A DNA stretch of 64,000 nt from Chinchilla lanigera (GCF_000276665.1 NW_004955429.1:4325936-4389935); one strand, 5' to 3'; numbered from the stretch's first letter, positions 42,771 to 55,232 are shown. The notes: generated from the sequence alone by a model not told the origin. Program-made: numbers and translations.

Positions 42771-42988
42771 GGGGGCTGGGCTGATGGTTCCGGGCATAGC
42801 TGAAATGAAGGGTGGCGGAATCATCTGTCATCGGGATGTCCATTGCTCTGGCCCCCGTGGGCATTTCACCACTCTCCTGCCACAGTTGGGACAAGGGAAC
42901 CCTCTATGAGGCTGGGCAGCCCAGTGCCCTGGTCTGTCACCTTCCCTGAGGTCCCCAGGTCAGCTCCCAGGGAACAGTCCTTGTTCCA

Positions 42989-43052
42989 CAGCGCCTGCCT
43001 GGCAAGTGCAAGGTCATGAGTTTGATTCCCAGTACCGGAAAAAAAAAAAAGA
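42989..43052 (+). repeat. 5'-truncated young ID SINE with 16-bp target duplication
   Basis: It starts inside the unit at 'gcgcctgcctggcaagtgca', keeps 'gtttgattcccagtaccgg' and poly-A, and lacks the head with the A box. The direct repeat aacagtccttgttcca is perfect at 42973-42988 and 43053-43068. The truncation therefore arose at insertion. Confidence 0.95.
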
Positions 43053-43068
43053 AACAGTCCTTGTTCCA

Positions 43069-44635
43069 TGGCAAGAAGTCTCTTCATAGTCTAGGCAGGT
43101 GATTCTCTAGCTTTCCTCCTGTTCTGTTTTCACATGGGCCCTCCAAGGCATCCATGCCAAGGAGTTACTGCACGTCACAGAATCTGCCACGATCACGCTC
43201 TGTTGTTTGCTGCTTCCGTCCAGCTATTCCATACCTGGCCCTCCCATGCCCTCCTCCCAACCTCCTTCATTTGTAATTCACTCTCAAACAGCAGCTGACT
43301 TATCACCCTCTTCAATGAGTCTTTCATGCTATCCCCTCCTTCTCTGAGCTACCCGCAGAGCACATAAGGCCTGTGGTGCTGGTTCCACCACAGAGGAACG
43401 GCCTGCGTACACTGCTCACCTGAAAGCAGTCTGAGCTTCATCTTTGTGGTTCTGGCCACTGCCTGATAGATGGGAAGTGCCCAGTTTAGGTTTGTTAAGT
43501 CAACCTTCCTAACAGTATCCCTGACCCTTCAGTCTCTTCTCCTAATAACCAGGGCACTCTGCACCTGAATCCGCGGCACTGTGGTGCACATTTAAGCCAC
43601 TGAGGTATGAATGTGGTCATCAGGTGACCAAAGGCTTGAATGAATCACATGCTTCCTCTCCCAACCTCCTAATTACAGAGGCAGGAAGAGATCTTAGTGG
43701 TTGGCCAGTCCGTCTTCCTCCATGGCATGGAACTCCCCTTACGAATGGTCACTGATCTCTGCATGAATAATTCCTAGGGCTTTCATATTAAGTGGACCTA
43801 GTGGAAACAGCCAAAAACACTAGTGTGCAAATAAACATTAAGAAGCTCACAACCCGGTGTACAGGACCTGATTCACTTTGTTGATGAGGATAGAACAGTC
43901 CGGAACAGAGAGATGCTAAACGAAAGAAAAAAGAAAAGCAGGACATTCTGTCTTCCATGGAGCTTATTTTTCTTTCAGATTATACTCCAGGAAAAAAGGA
44001 GACTTGACTGCCCTAATCTTGTGGGCTGTGCCCCATGGGCTGGTTGTGGCTGCAGTTCTCCAGGTAAAGTGACTGGAGCCCTCTGCTCAGTCTTCCAGGG
44101 ACCTGTGTGATCTCCACAGCAAGTTTTAGACTCTAACAGTTTTTGGAGGGGAAAGAGAGAGGCAAGGACAGTGGCTCTTTGTGTCTCTCAAAGGCAGCAC
44201 TGTTTCCCAGGGCTGGCACAGCCCACTGACAACGTGCTGCCCTTCATGTGAGATTGTTCTATTGCCCTGGCACACGGGCCGCACCGCGCCAGCCTTCATA
44301 CGGGAGACAAATGCTGGGTATCCCTTGCCATGCAAGGACAACTTACAGCACAACAAGTGGAGATAACCTCTGAGGGTGACTGTCAGCAGTCACCATCTCC
44401 TCTGCTTCCATCTCTGTGATGCAAGTGTGGGGACCCCTTCCATCGTTACAAGATTGTTTATGATCTTTCTTGCCTAGTAGCCAATAGTGGTCTTGAGCTT
44501 ACAAGAAATGGAATTCTAAGGGCCTGGCTCACTTTTCCTATTTAGACTCATTACCCAAAATTTGAAGCCAAATGACATTTTAGTCTTTAGAGACTGTTGG
44601 TGCCACTGGAACTACCAGAGCCATCCTGCACCATT
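43069..44635. other. Unique sequence
   Basis: No gene or repeat recognised. Short overlapping frames are unsupported. Confidence 0.45.
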
Positions 44636-44790
44636 CATTCATTGATACAGTTAACACTCGCTGTGACTGACTGCCACCTGCGATGCTGGTGCTCAGGATA
44701 AATGATGAGACAGTTCCTGTGCCACTGGGTGCCGTGGGAGCCAGAGGAAGGGCTCACGCAACATGGCCTCGGGGAGCAGGGAGTGATGGC
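44636..44790 (+). repeat. Possible L2 fragment
   Basis: 'cattcattgatacagttaac', 'gctggtgctcaggataaatg' and 'gacagttcctgtgccactg' resemble the L2 3' end. Weak. Confidence 0.35.
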
Positions 44791-45037
44791 AGGTAGAGAA
44801 CCAAATTTAATGGAGAATGAGAAGGTGTTTTAGGTATTGGGAAAATGGAAGGAGACATTGGTGAAAGTATGGAAAGATTTTGAAAATGAAACTTGGGTTC
44901 CATTTGGATTTTAGATTTTATTTTAAATACAGCTAGTGGCTTTTGAAAGACTTTCACCAGCTGGTGACTCGATCACCCAGAGCAGACAGACCATAAGTCA
45001 GGAGAGCACAACAGTCCCACGTGAAAGGTAACACACT
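44791..45037. other. Unassigned sequence
   Basis: No feature recognised. Confidence 0.35.
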
Positions 45038-45417
45038 TGTGGTTTGGGTCTTAAATGTTCCTCCCAAAATCTCGTGTTGAAGGCTGAGTCCCTGAGACAG
45101 CAATGTTCAGAGCAAATCCTTTGGGAGGTGACTGGATCACAAGGGCTCTGATCTCAGGAATGGATTAATCCAATTATGATCCACAGCTTAATGTGCTTGG
45201 GGAAGGTACGAAAGCCAACACTCTCTCTTTGCTTCCCTCCCACCATGAGAACAGTATTCTATCATGGCACGCTGTTTCATCGCAGGCCTAAAAGTAACCA
45301 AGCCAAATGACCATGGACGGAAACATCCAACACTGTGAGACAAAAGAAAACTTTTCTCTTTTAGTCTGACTTACCCCTGGTATTTTTTGTCATAGCAAAG
45401 GAAATCTGAACAAGACA
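45038..45417 (+). mobile_element. Solo MaLR LTR
   Basis: 'tgtggtttgggtcttaaatg', 'tcccaaaatctcgtgttgaa', 'gggaggtgactggatcacaa', 'catggacggaaacatccaac' and 'aatctgaacaagaca' are in LTR order. The flanking 5-mers do not match cleanly. Confidence 0.88.
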
Positions 45418-45478
45418 TACATCAAGGGCACAGTGCTACCACAAATCATACAAATTTCAGAAGGCTAGACCTCCTCAC

Positions 45479-45511
45479 TTACTAAACTATACTCTCTTAC
45501 TAAACTATACT
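45479..45511. repeat. Short tandem duplication
   Basis: 'tactaaactatactctct' is followed by 'tactaaactatactcct', two direct copies of about 17 bp. Confidence 0.9.
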
Positions 45512-46682
45512 CCTTAGGGCAAGGAAAGCTTTCATTGCTCTGTACTTCCAGAACCTCTGGCCTAATAGATACATGGGAGTCCTCAGCACGTTTGTTGAAT
45601 TAATGAATGGTTTGTCTCTCCGAGTGTAAAGAAATATAATATTTCTTTCATACATTTTGTAGTAGACCAAAGTGTTACACTGATCCTTGAAAACTGCTAT
45701 TTCTTTAGATTTATATTTTCAAGTTCTGCATCTTGCGATCCTTCAACTATTCCTCATGCGATGTGATTCTTCTCCACCATCCTTACTGAATTTGTTCTCA
45801 TTTTCCACCATCTTCCCATTAAAATATGGTCCCAAGACCTGAACATAAAACTCCAGATAAGCTCTGGCTACAGAGAAACTCTTTGTCTGATTGTTTTTCA
45901 ACTCAGTTTTACCAGATTATTTTGGCAAAACTTAACACTGATGATTCACACTGTGCCTATAGTGAAGTCCTGAAATACTTTCTATATAGTCTACCTTTAA
46001 GCCATATCTCTCTCCACAAAAAATGAAATTTTAAATATTTCCTTGATTAGTATCCATAGTTTACATCTTTTAGACACAGGTGTTGGTTTATTCATGTAGC
46101 TCCTTTAAACTTCAGCTTGTTTTCCTGGGCTTACTACTGAAGCATAGCAAGGCCATGTTGGCTACATCATTCAGGCTCATGTCACCTGCAGACCTGATCG
46201 GTGCTCAAGCAATTTCCTAAAAACACCACCTGCAGAAAGACTTAACTGGCTAGACCTCTCTCCTACGCCAACTATAAATGTCTCTCAGGCCACTGATTTT
46301 CAAGCTACAGTAGTGATCCTGTGGTAGGTCACAAAACAATTTTGTAGGTTGAAATCAACATTCTTACTAAACAGCACAGAATCCAACAGATTATACTAGA
46401 GTTGACTGTGTATAGTAAGGGCAACTTTCCTTTTGTGAAACTCTGTTTGAGTCGTATGCACACAGTACTGTCTCCTCGGCACAACCACAGACAGAAGCTA
46501 ATGATATCACTTGAATTACAATAATCAATTTAGAGAATAAATATTGCACTACTTCTTTAACATGAACTAGATTAGCACAGAAGTGAACTGAGAACCCTTA
46601 TTATCATATTTCTAACTCTTGGCTTTTCAAAACCCAAACTCCCATTGCTCAACAATCAGACAACTTTTCTCCACTGAGAAGT
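45512..46682. other. Unique AT-rich DNA
   Basis: No gene or repeat recognised. Confidence 0.45.
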
Positions 46683-46892
46683 ACTTTTTTTTTTTTTTTT
46701 ACTATCAAGTACAATATTCCACTCTTTTTATTTTATTTTAAAGAGAATAATAATTTAAAAAGAACAATAGCAATATATCAACAACATAGACAAAAACAAA
46801 GCAAAGCAAAAACAGTAAAAATGATACAGGTACATCTGGTAATCTGAGCAACCTCAATGAGATAACAATATGCAATATAACAACCACTGTTA
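46683..46892. other. Poly-T run and A-rich sequence
   Basis: A run of about 17 T (46685-46700) is followed by AT-rich DNA up to the ID target site. No gene. Confidence 0.5.
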
Positions 46893-46991
46893 GGGGCTGG
46901 GGATTTAGCTCAGCGGCAAAGCGCCTGCCTGGCAAGCGCAAGGTCGTGAGTTTGGTTCCCGGTACCGGAGAAAAACCAAAAAAAAAAAAAA
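46893..46991 (+). repeat. Young ID-type SINE with perfect 14-bp target duplication
   Basis: Full-length: 'ggggctggggatttagctca', 'gcgcctgcctggcaagcgca', 'gtttggttcccggtaccgg', tail gagaaaaaccaaaa. The direct repeat aacaaccactgtta is perfect at 46879-46892 and 46992-47005. Same tail subfamily as 13098-13196. Confidence 0.97.
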
Positions 46992-47430
46992 AACAACCAC
47001 TGTTAATTCCTATCGTTTTGTTATGAAAAGTGTTTTTTGAAACTGTAATTGAGGGCATTCCAGGGTCTCAGATGGCTGTGGGGTCCTTGGTCCTCCAATC
47101 CCAGTTCCAGCTGCAGAGCTCAGCTCTACTAGATTCTGTTTTCCTATGCTGTGATGCTACACAAGATTTTATTTCTGAGTCCAACAGGCATGGAGAGCTT
47201 TCCCTGTTTTACAAAAATAAGAGGTTGAAGTCTAGTAACAAAACCCGTGCTTGCTAATAAAACTGATTAAGAATGTTTTTTACTTTTTCAGTACAAATTC
47301 AGAAAATACAGTGTCAGACTGGTAAAGTTTCACCTGAAATTTATGTCTGCACTATTTTCCAGGATAACTTGTGTCTTACTGTTCAACCTAAGCAATTCTT
47401 TCTTTATACTCTACTGTTAATGTATTGATT

Positions 47431-47533
47431 TTTTTGTTGTTGTTTGTTTGTTTGTTTCCAGTACCGGAAATTGAACTCATGACCTTGTGCTTGCCAGGCA
47501 GGCGCTGTGCCGCTGAGCTAAATCCCCAGCCCC
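47431..47533 (-). repeat. Young ID-type SINE, reverse, perfect 13-bp target duplication
   Basis: Reverse unit with 'ccagtaccggaaattgaact', 'cttgccaggcaggcgctgtg' and 'gctaaatccccagcccc'. Its tail is CAAA-type. The direct repeat taatgtattgatt lies at 47418-47430 and 47534-47546 (the outer base is shared with the unit edge). Confidence 0.96.
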
Positions 47534-47546
47534 TAATGTATTGATT

Positions 47547-47930
47547 AACAGTAAATTTTAAAAGTTTCTTTTACAGTTTACAAAGGCTTTGCAGTTGTTG
47601 TTTTTAATTGTTCTCGTGGTCCATCTTTGTACTCGTGGTCATTCATCTATTTTTGCTTTGGTCAAATGTGATAAGACATCATAGATATGTTGCTTATTCA
47701 GATATTCCTATATGTCTCTCTCTCCAGGAATATGATAGAATTGGACTCTAAACTGTGAAAGCTGATCATGGCCAAAGTAGAGAGAAGACTAATTAGAAAA
47801 GAAAGAAATGGTGGGGGGAGATAAAAGGAAAAAAAGGGATTAGCAGAGGGTGAAAGGATGAAAGTATGTTATGTGAAGTACAAATATGCCAAAATGAAAA
47901 CCATTAGTCTGTGAAAAAATGCACACTAAT
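47547..47930. other. Unassigned sequence
   Basis: No feature recognised. Confidence 0.4.
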
Positions 47931-47934
47931 AGTT

Positions 47935-48240
47935 TTTTTTAAAATAAAGTTAATCATGGCTACGTGACTTGCTTTGGTCAATGAAATACAACAGCAAGTA
48001 CTGTGTGGTTGTTCTAGGGGAAGACATTTCACGCCAGTGCTGGGTACGGTAGTGTTCCTCCCACCTCCCGTGTTGATTAGGGAACTGCCACTAGCAAGCG
48101 TGAGACAGCTTTCTTGTACAACTATGCTGGACATGTAACACAGTGAAAAATAAATCTTTGTTATCTTAGGCCCTGACATTTGGGATTTATCAATAAGTAA
48201 AGCATTATCTAGTCCATCCTAATATGTGGTTTATCAAACA
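47935..48240 (+). mobile_element. Ancient LTR (MLT1-like)
   Basis: 'acttgctttggtcaatgaaa', 'ctggacatgtaacacagtga', 'aaaataaatctttgttatct' then 'taggccctgacatttggg', and 'ctagtccatcctaa' follow the 3' part of a known ancient mammalian LTR. The family name is uncertain. Confidence 0.6.
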
Positions 48241-48277
48241 CTTTCTTATTCTTTGATTTATAATTACTCTTTGTTTT

Positions 48278-48438
48278 ATTTATTTATTTATTTATCTTTT
48301 TGAGACAGGGTCTCACTATGCAGTTCAGGCTGGCCTTGAGCCCACTTTGTAGCCTAGGCTGGTCTCGAACATTCAATGATCCTTCTGTCTCAGCCTCCTC
48401 ATTGCTGGGATTACAGACCTGGGCCACCATGCCGGGCT
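48278..48438 (-). repeat. B1-type SINE with ATTT tail
   Basis: 'gagacagggtctcactatgc' to 'ggccaccatgccgggc', preceded by TTTA units. Flanking 'attactctttgttttа'-like repeats (ctttgtttta on both sides) support a target duplication. Confidence 0.93.
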
Positions 48439-48439
48439 T

Positions 48440-49040
48440 ATTCTTTGTTTTAATTTGTATCTTTGTTTTTATAGTTAAATCTTCTGATGGCTCCATGCTG
48501 CTTATGGAGCTCTAATAAATCTTTCCTATTTTCCAGTGGCTTTCTTTTTCCTGTGAAACAGCTACATTGTAAGAATCTTTCTTGAATGACTATCAATAGC
48601 GGAGTAATTGGAACTCATACTTTTTTCATTATATTTGGCAAAGAAAAAATATACTTCTTTTTAAAGGATCTCCACCCTTCAGCTGCAACTCATTACTGTC
48701 TACCTAAATGCACTAAACTAGCCAGAAAGCAAATGTTTCCCATTACAAATGACATTTATCAGCTAGTCTCAGGAATAGGTTTCCTTCAAAATTGATCTAG
48801 TTTGGAAATAACAATTATGACTCACTACTGGATCTCTCAGTGCTTTCAAAGTGAAAAAGTGCAATGGATTTGATTAACCTCAACTCATTGCATCTTGTGT
48901 ATGTATATATCAACTATAATGTTTATTTCTCCAATACTACTTTTGGCTACCAGCATCAGAATGTCTTCTTGAATATGCCTGACAGTCTTTCATTTCCATT
49001 AATATTTTGAATTTTGAGAGTTTTATGTAACATACTTTTA
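48440..49040. other. Unique AT-rich DNA
   Basis: No feature recognised. Confidence 0.45.
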
Positions 49041-49055
49041 ATATTTTTATTTTTA

Positions 49056-49214
49056 GTTTTTTTTTTAATTTTTTTTTGAGACAAGGTCTCACTATGCAGT
49101 TCAGGCTGGACTTGAGCTTACTTTATAGCCCAGGATGGTCTCAAACTTGCAACAATCCTCCTGCCTCAGTCTCCTGAGAGCTGGGATTACAGGCATGCAC
49201 CACCACACCCAGCT
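49056..49214 (-). repeat. B1-type SINE with target duplication
   Basis: 'gagacaaggtctcactatgc' to 'caccaccacacccagc'. 'acttttaatattt' occurs on both sides (about 49036 and 49216). Confidence 0.94.
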
Positions 49215-49229
49215 ACTTTTAATATTTCT

Positions 49230-49640
49230 AATCAGTAAGCTTTTTCTGTACAGCTGCCCATAATTTAAATTATACTGCAAAAAAAATCACTCAGATCTTA
49301 AAGCTGCTTAAAGATAGGAAGCCCCAGTTTCCACATGGAGTATGTTCTAAAGATATATCTCCTACTTTTCACAACTTGGGTGACATTCTCTAGAAATAAT
49401 TCTGAAATCTGTTGTTAGTCCCATCCTAACCACTGAAAGCCAAGGTAACTCCTAAAGTAGTTGAAATTCTTTTTTGATGAGTTATCTTAGAAATAGAATC
49501 ATTTATAATAATATTTATTGGAGAAAATGTATGACCTCCTAAACCATCTTAGGAATAGAGAAGAAATGAGGCAGACCTAGTAATGCATTCTTCTCTCTCT
49601 CACAGCTGTGGAAAAAAATTGACTGCTGGTGTGTCTTTTT
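49230..49640. other. Unique AT-rich DNA
   Basis: No feature recognised. Confidence 0.4.
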
Positions 49641-49653
49641 TAAAAGGAGTATG

Positions 49654-49822
49654 AGCCAGGCATGGCGGCACATGCTTGTAATCCCAGCACTTGGGAGGCT
49701 GAAGCAGGAGGATCATTGTGAGTTCAAGTCCAACCTGGGCTACAAAGTGAGCTCTAGGCCAGAATGAACTGCATAGTGAGACCCTGTGTCAAAAAAGACA
49801 AAAAAAAAAAAAAAATAAATAA
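49654..49822 (+). repeat. B1-type SINE with target duplication
   Basis: 'gccaggcatggcggcacatg' to 'gagaccctgtgtcaaaaaag' plus poly-A. Flanks 'aaaggagtatg' and 'aaaagagtatg' match closely. Confidence 0.94.
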
Positions 49823-49834
49823 AAAGAGTATGGA

Positions 49835-50685
49835 AGTACAGGAACTCCTTTACGTAGTTGAAGAGAGTCTCTTAGAATAGCTGATATAGTAAGACAAAAA
49901 GTTTTTGTCAATCAGGTATTTCTAATTGCAAATTTAATTTCCTGCAGTAGTTGAAAAAATACTTTAAATAGACTCATGTTGAAGCAACATAATGCAAAAT
50001 TAACTCAAATGGGAACTGACCATCACAGTAGAATAGGAAATTTAGTCTAGTAATCATTGCAATAGGATGATTCAGTTACAAACCCCACTCTCCTGACAGT
50101 CTATTCTTTCAATGTTCTGTGAAAAAGGATTGAGGTGACTTTGAAACTCCCAGACTACTTGTAGATGTGGGACGAAAGGTCTCTATGTATTTAGTGACAA
50201 ATTGGAAGTGGGCTGGTGTCCCATCATCCTGACCCAAAGATGAACTACTCAAGACTGAGTCAGTAGGGATGCATGTTTTAGGCATTCCGTGCACCATTTT
50301 TGAAAATCATAATGATAGTCCATGGATAAGAGAGAGAAATAGAAAAATCTGTGACCCCCATAAGGAATTTCTATGATTCTACCTTTGACCATAATAATTC
50401 AGTACTATAAACTCAAGAAAAAAAAAAAAGGTTTTTCCCTGCTACAAAATTTTCTTCAAAGGAAATAGAGAACAAGATCAAAATAAGTGTTTTAATTTGT
50501 GAAACCTTTTAGAAAAAGCTATAACTCAGACATTTAATTAACACGATAGCCAAAGTTTTCCCTTCACTTCCTAGAGAGTGAAACTAGAGCCAACAATGTG
50601 GTCTTGAGAAGATTATCCTATTGCTGTAAAACAGCCTAGAAGACAAATGGAGTTTTCTTAGAGTTTCCTGTAAGTTACCAGTATT
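49835..50685. other. Unique AT-rich DNA
   Basis: No feature recognised. Confidence 0.45.
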
Positions 50686-50702
50686 GACCTGTTTTCGTTA
50701 TC

Positions 50703-50850
50703 GCTGTTTGTTTGTTTTTGAGACGGGGTCTCACTATGTAGTTCAGGGTGGCCTTGAACTCACCTAGCCCAGACTCACTTCAAACTCACACTAATCCTTG
50801 TGCCTCAGCCTGCTGAGTGCTGGGATTACAGGTGTCCACCAGCACACCCA
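50703..50850 (-). repeat. B1-type SINE with target duplication
   Basis: 'gagacggggtctcactatgt' to 'ccaccagcacacccag'. 'tgacctgttttc' and 'tgacctgctttc' flank it. Confidence 0.92.
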
Positions 50851-50861
50851 GATGACCTGCT

Positions 50862-51264
50862 TTCTAAACTGAATAAAGAATGCCAGAAAGTTTGAAAGAT
50901 CTGGGGGTAAAAGCACAACAAAATGAAAAGCATTGTAAAGGAGTATACAGTGTCTTGAATTTTAAAGCAAGAGGTCTTATTTCTATTTTCTCTCTTATAC
51001 TAATTTCCTGATCACTTTGATGAAAGAGACTTAATTTATCTCTCTGCAATTATATTTTGTTGGATTTCTTGTTCTATAACTGTATCCCAACTTTAATATT
51101 CCATATCTCAATAATCTATCACTAGCATATATAGTCAGAGGTACACAGCTACTGAAAGGTAGGCAGTTTTTGTTCATTCATGTTGGTCTTAAGTAGCAAT
51201 AGTAGGATCAGGTTAAACTAACATTCATTGAAAATTTGCTGTGTCCAAAATTCTATGTTGAATA
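50862..51264. other. Unique AT-rich DNA
   Basis: No feature recognised. Confidence 0.4.
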
Positions 51265-53760
51265 GACAAGAAAATCCTCAGCAAGGTACTGGCAAATGGA
51301 ATGTAACAAATCATCAAAAGGATCAAAGATGCTTCATCTTAGGAATGCAAGGATGGCTCAACATACTCAAATCAATAAATGTTAATGCACTATATATCAG
51401 AAGCAAGGGTGAAATCACATGAGCATCTCAATAGATCAGAACAAACCTTTGACAAAATCCAACATCTAGTCAGGATAAAAATCCTGAAGGAAATGGGTAT
51501 AGAAGGACTGTAGCTCAATCTGATAACAGCCATTTGTGACAAATCTTACTGTCAACATCATATTAAATGAGTAAAGACTGAAAGTGTTCTCTCTGAAACC
51601 AGGGGAAAAAAACAAAACAGAACAAAAATGTCCACTAGCAACATTCCTATTCAGTAGAGGTTGAATAATTAGCTGGAGCAATCAGGCAAGAGAAAGAAAT
51701 GGAAGAGATATGCATAGGAAAAGAAGAAGTCAAATTATTTTTATTTGTAGATGACATTATCCTCTACATAGAAGACTTAAAAAATTTCACCAAAAGACTC
51801 CCAGAAATAATAACCAAATTCAGTAGTGTATCAGGATACAGAAATAAACACATAAAAATCAATAGTGTTACTGTGTATCAATAATAAACTCACTGAGAAA
51901 AAATTACAGAAATAATACCATTCATAATAGCATCAAAAAATTAAATACTTAAGAATTAACCTAAACAAGGAAGTAGAAGACCTCTGCAACAAAACCTACA
52001 TTACTCTGAAAAAGGAGATTAAAGAAGACATCAGAAAAGTGGAAAAATATCCTGTTCTTGGGTAGGCAGAACCAACCTAGTAAAAATGGCTCGACTTCCA
52101 AAACTGATATACAGATTTAAAACAATCCTAATCAAAATATAAATATCATTCCTCACAAAACTAGAGAAAATAATCCTAAAATTCATATGGAACCAAAGAG
52201 ACCAAAAATATCAAAAGCAATTCTGGGCAACAAGAACAAAGCAAGAGCCATCACAACCTGGGACTTCAAGTTATACTGCAAAACTACAGTGATAAAACAG
52301 TATGGTACTGGCAGAAATACTACAGACATTTGGATAAGTGGAACAGAACAGAGGATGCAAAAGCAATCCCAGGTACATTCAGCTATCTGACCTTTGATAA
52401 GAGGCTAAAAACATAGCCTAGAGAAAAGATAGCCTCTTTCAAAAATGTACTTGGAACAGAATATATATATGCAAAAGATTGAACTGAGATGCACATCTCC
52501 TACCATGTATTAAACTAAAATAAAAATGGATCAAAACTCTAAATACTAAAACAGAATCACTGAATCTTCTGGAAGATAAAGTAGGTAAAACTCTTAAAAA
52601 TGAAGTATAGACAAGGATTTTTGAACAGGACCCAAACTGCACAAGAAATCATATGAAGAATCAACAAATGGGATTAAGGCAAATTAAAAAGCCCTGCCTA
52701 GCAAAGGAAACAATCAACACAATGAAGAGATAACCTACAGAATGGGAGAAATTTTTCCAGCCATACCTCACTCAGACAGAAGACTAACACCTCGAATATA
52801 CAAAGAGCTCTCAAAAGAAAAATCAGATCCCCAAGATAAAAGACTGTACCAAAAACAAGTTACTGAAATGAATAGACATGTCTCAGAAGACGTACAAATG
52901 GCCAATAAACACATGAAAAAATGATCAACATCTCTGGCCACTAGCGAAATTAAGACAACAGTGAGATTCCATCTCACTCTAGAAATAATAGCTGTCATCA
53001 AGAACTCAAATAATAGCAAATGCTGGCAGGGCTGCAGGAGAAAAAGGAACTCTTCTGCACTGTTAGCAGGAGTGTAGACTGGTGCACCTACTGTGGAACT
53101 AGAAATTCCATTTGACCCAGCTATTCCACTTCTATATTTCTACCAAAAGACTTAAAGATATCATATTACAGGTTGAGAATGGCAGCACACACATAATCCC
53201 AGCACTTAGGAGGCTGATGCTAAGGAGGATCACCATAAGTTCAAAGCCAGCCTAGAAGACATTGTAAGACCTGGTCTCAAAAAAAAAAAAAAGACATCGT
53301 ATTACAGTGACACATGCGTACCTGTGTTTCTAGCACCACAGCTCATAATAGCCAAATCTTGGAAGCAGCCTATATGACCATCAACAGATGACAGAATAAA
53401 GAAAATGTGGTGTTTATACACAGTGAAGTACTACTCTGCCATAGAGAAGGATAGAGTTGAGTTATTGGTAGGAAAATAGGTGGACCTTGAGACCACAGTG
53501 CAGTAAGTCAGACACACAAGCTCAAACATTGCCAAGTTTCTCTGATATGATAAATGATAAATGCATTAAAGAGTAAAATAAAAATAGATAACAGAAAACA
53601 GGGAGATAGATCTTTTGTATAAAGAAAGGGACCAACAAATGGAGGAGAGGACAGGAAGGGGAAGGTAATAAAAAAAGAATTACAATGTGTTTTGTGCATA
53701 CACCAACTCCCTAGTACGAATGTAATCATGTACTGCAATCACGCACTAAAACACATTTTT
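51265..53760 (+). mobile_element. L1 retrotransposon, 5'-truncated, dead ORF2 and 3' end
   Basis: The longest L1 here. ORF2 blocks appear in order from 'gaaaatcctcagcaaggtac' through the reverse transcriptase active-site region (FVDD in place of the usual FADD, 51744-51755), the thumb and C-terminal parts ('gatcaacatctctggccact', 'aacagatgacagaataaaga'), to a 3' UTR ending 'gaatgtaatcatgtactgca'. The protein would make cDNA from its own RNA by target-primed reverse transcription. ORF1 and the endonuclease domain are absent and many stops and frameshifts interrupt ORF2. The frames at 51699, 52187 and 52742 are remnants. A B1 is inserted near the end. Confidence 0.93.
53171..53293 (+). repeat. 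B1-type SINE in L1 3' region
   Basis: 'gttgagaatggcagcacaca' to 'agacctggtctcaaaaaaaa'. Flanks gatatcatattaca and gacatcgtattaca match at 12 of 14, marking insertion into the L1. Confidence 0.92.
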
Positions 53761-54056
53761 AAAAATTCTATGTTGAGTATTTACATAATCTCACATCATC
53801 TTCAAATTATCATTAGTGATTTTATTTTATTTTATGTACCTGAGTCTTACCAGCTAGAAAATGCTTACTGTGGAAAGGAATAATGAATACAATATTGCTC
53901 TTTTATCATCTGCTTAGAAAATAACGCCATGATAGTTTAGAATGAAAACATACATGTGGTGTCCCCGTTCTTATTGGAAACCTGCTTCTTATGTGTTGGC
54001 CACAAATTTTAGTTTAGATGGCATATGGATCCATGCACGGCTGTGCAATGAAGTAT
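53761..54056. other. Unassigned sequence
   Basis: No feature recognised. Confidence 0.35.
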
Positions 54057-54070
54057 ATTCATAAAATCTT

Positions 54071-54154
54071 TTTTTTTTTTTTGATAAGGGAAATCAAACT
54101 CAGGACTTCACCCTTGCCAGGCAAACGCTATGCAGCTGAGCTATATCCCCAGCT
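54071..54154 (-). repeat. ID-type SINE, reverse, perfect 14-bp target duplication
   Basis: 'gggaaatcaaactcaggact', 'cttgccaggcaaacgctatg' and 'gctgagctatatccccag'. The direct repeat attcataaaatctt is perfect at 54057-54070 and 54155-54168. Confidence 0.96.
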
Positions 54155-54219
54155 ATTCATAAAATCTTATCAGGTAGAACTATTAGAGACCTTAAAGACC
54201 ACTTTGTGATGCATCATTC

Positions 54220-54415
54220 AGTAAAGTAGCCATGGCTATATGTGGCTATTTAAATTTTAATTCATCAAATTAAGTTAAAAACATACTCCTTCCATCACTT
54301 TCCACAACCCAGGACTCAGTGGCAACATGTGGCTAATGGTTTCTACTCAGGATGGTCCTGAGAGAGACAATTTCCATTACCAGAGAAATTCCTATTAGAC
54401 AGTGTGTCTATGGTG
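54220..54415 (+). mobile_element. hAT-Charlie-like MER fragment
   Basis: 'ggctatatgtggctatttaa' then 'attttaattcat', 'caacatgtggctaatggttt' and 'cctattagacagtgtgtc' recall the MER-type MITE with 'ccacatgtggct' near its ends. Exact family uncertain. Confidence 0.55.
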
Positions 54416-54429
54416 ATTACATTCTAATG

Positions 54430-54960
54430 CAACCCTTTTGTAACACGATGCCTTTGGTCACAAATGGAAGTAACTTGGCGAAATAGGATTAACTGAAGAA
54501 TAAAAAGGTAGGGGATTTATTGGCTTGCTTAACTGGATGGTCTAGGCCTTGACCCAAAGGATATTGAGACCATATGGGTTCCCACTCCTGCTATGTGCTT
54601 ATCTCTCACTTTTGTCTTCTCCTCCCCATTCCCACTCGCAGTGCCTCAGCTCTGTCTAAGGTCTAGTCTTCTCGTGGTGACGACAATGGCTATATGGCTA
54701 TAGTGGTCCTCCATTCACCCAGCCTGGGTAGGAGAAGAAGAATCTCCTTTACAGGCAGTTAGAGGAGTGAAGAAGCATTATTCTCAGAAGCTTCTGTCAA
54801 TCTCATTGACACACATTAGAGAGTGGCCAACAAGACCAGATATTCTGATTGGCTTAAGCCAACCAAGCCTATGCCTGGGTCAGTCTCACAGTAATTAGTA
54901 TGATTTCATGGCTACTTTACAATAGGGGTACAGAGACTCCTCCCCCCAAATCTCAGCATG
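54430..54960. other. Possible unclassified interspersed repeat
   Basis: The run 'tttattggcttgcttaactg', 'ctctgtctaaggtctagtc', 'gattggcttaagccaacca' reads like a transposon-derived segment, but I cannot name it. Confidence 0.3.
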
Positions 54961-55232
54961 CTTTAAGCAGAAGAAGGGAAGATAGAATTTATTATTGGGC
55001 ATCCTAAAAATATCCACCGTACCCTTGATTTTTACTGTTTCTTCCTGAACAAAGCCTGGGAATATATTAAAATGCCATGTTGGATGTCAAGGAACTCAAA
55101 TACTAGCAGAGCCTGAGTTAAGTTTGTAAATATCTCAAAACACGCTTTTCACAATATCACAATGGTTCCCCCAAACTATTTTATTTGACTCCTACACAAT
55201 CAAAGTCCATAACATTTTGAATGTAGGTTACA
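54961..55232. other. Unassigned sequence
   Basis: No feature recognised. Confidence 0.35.
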
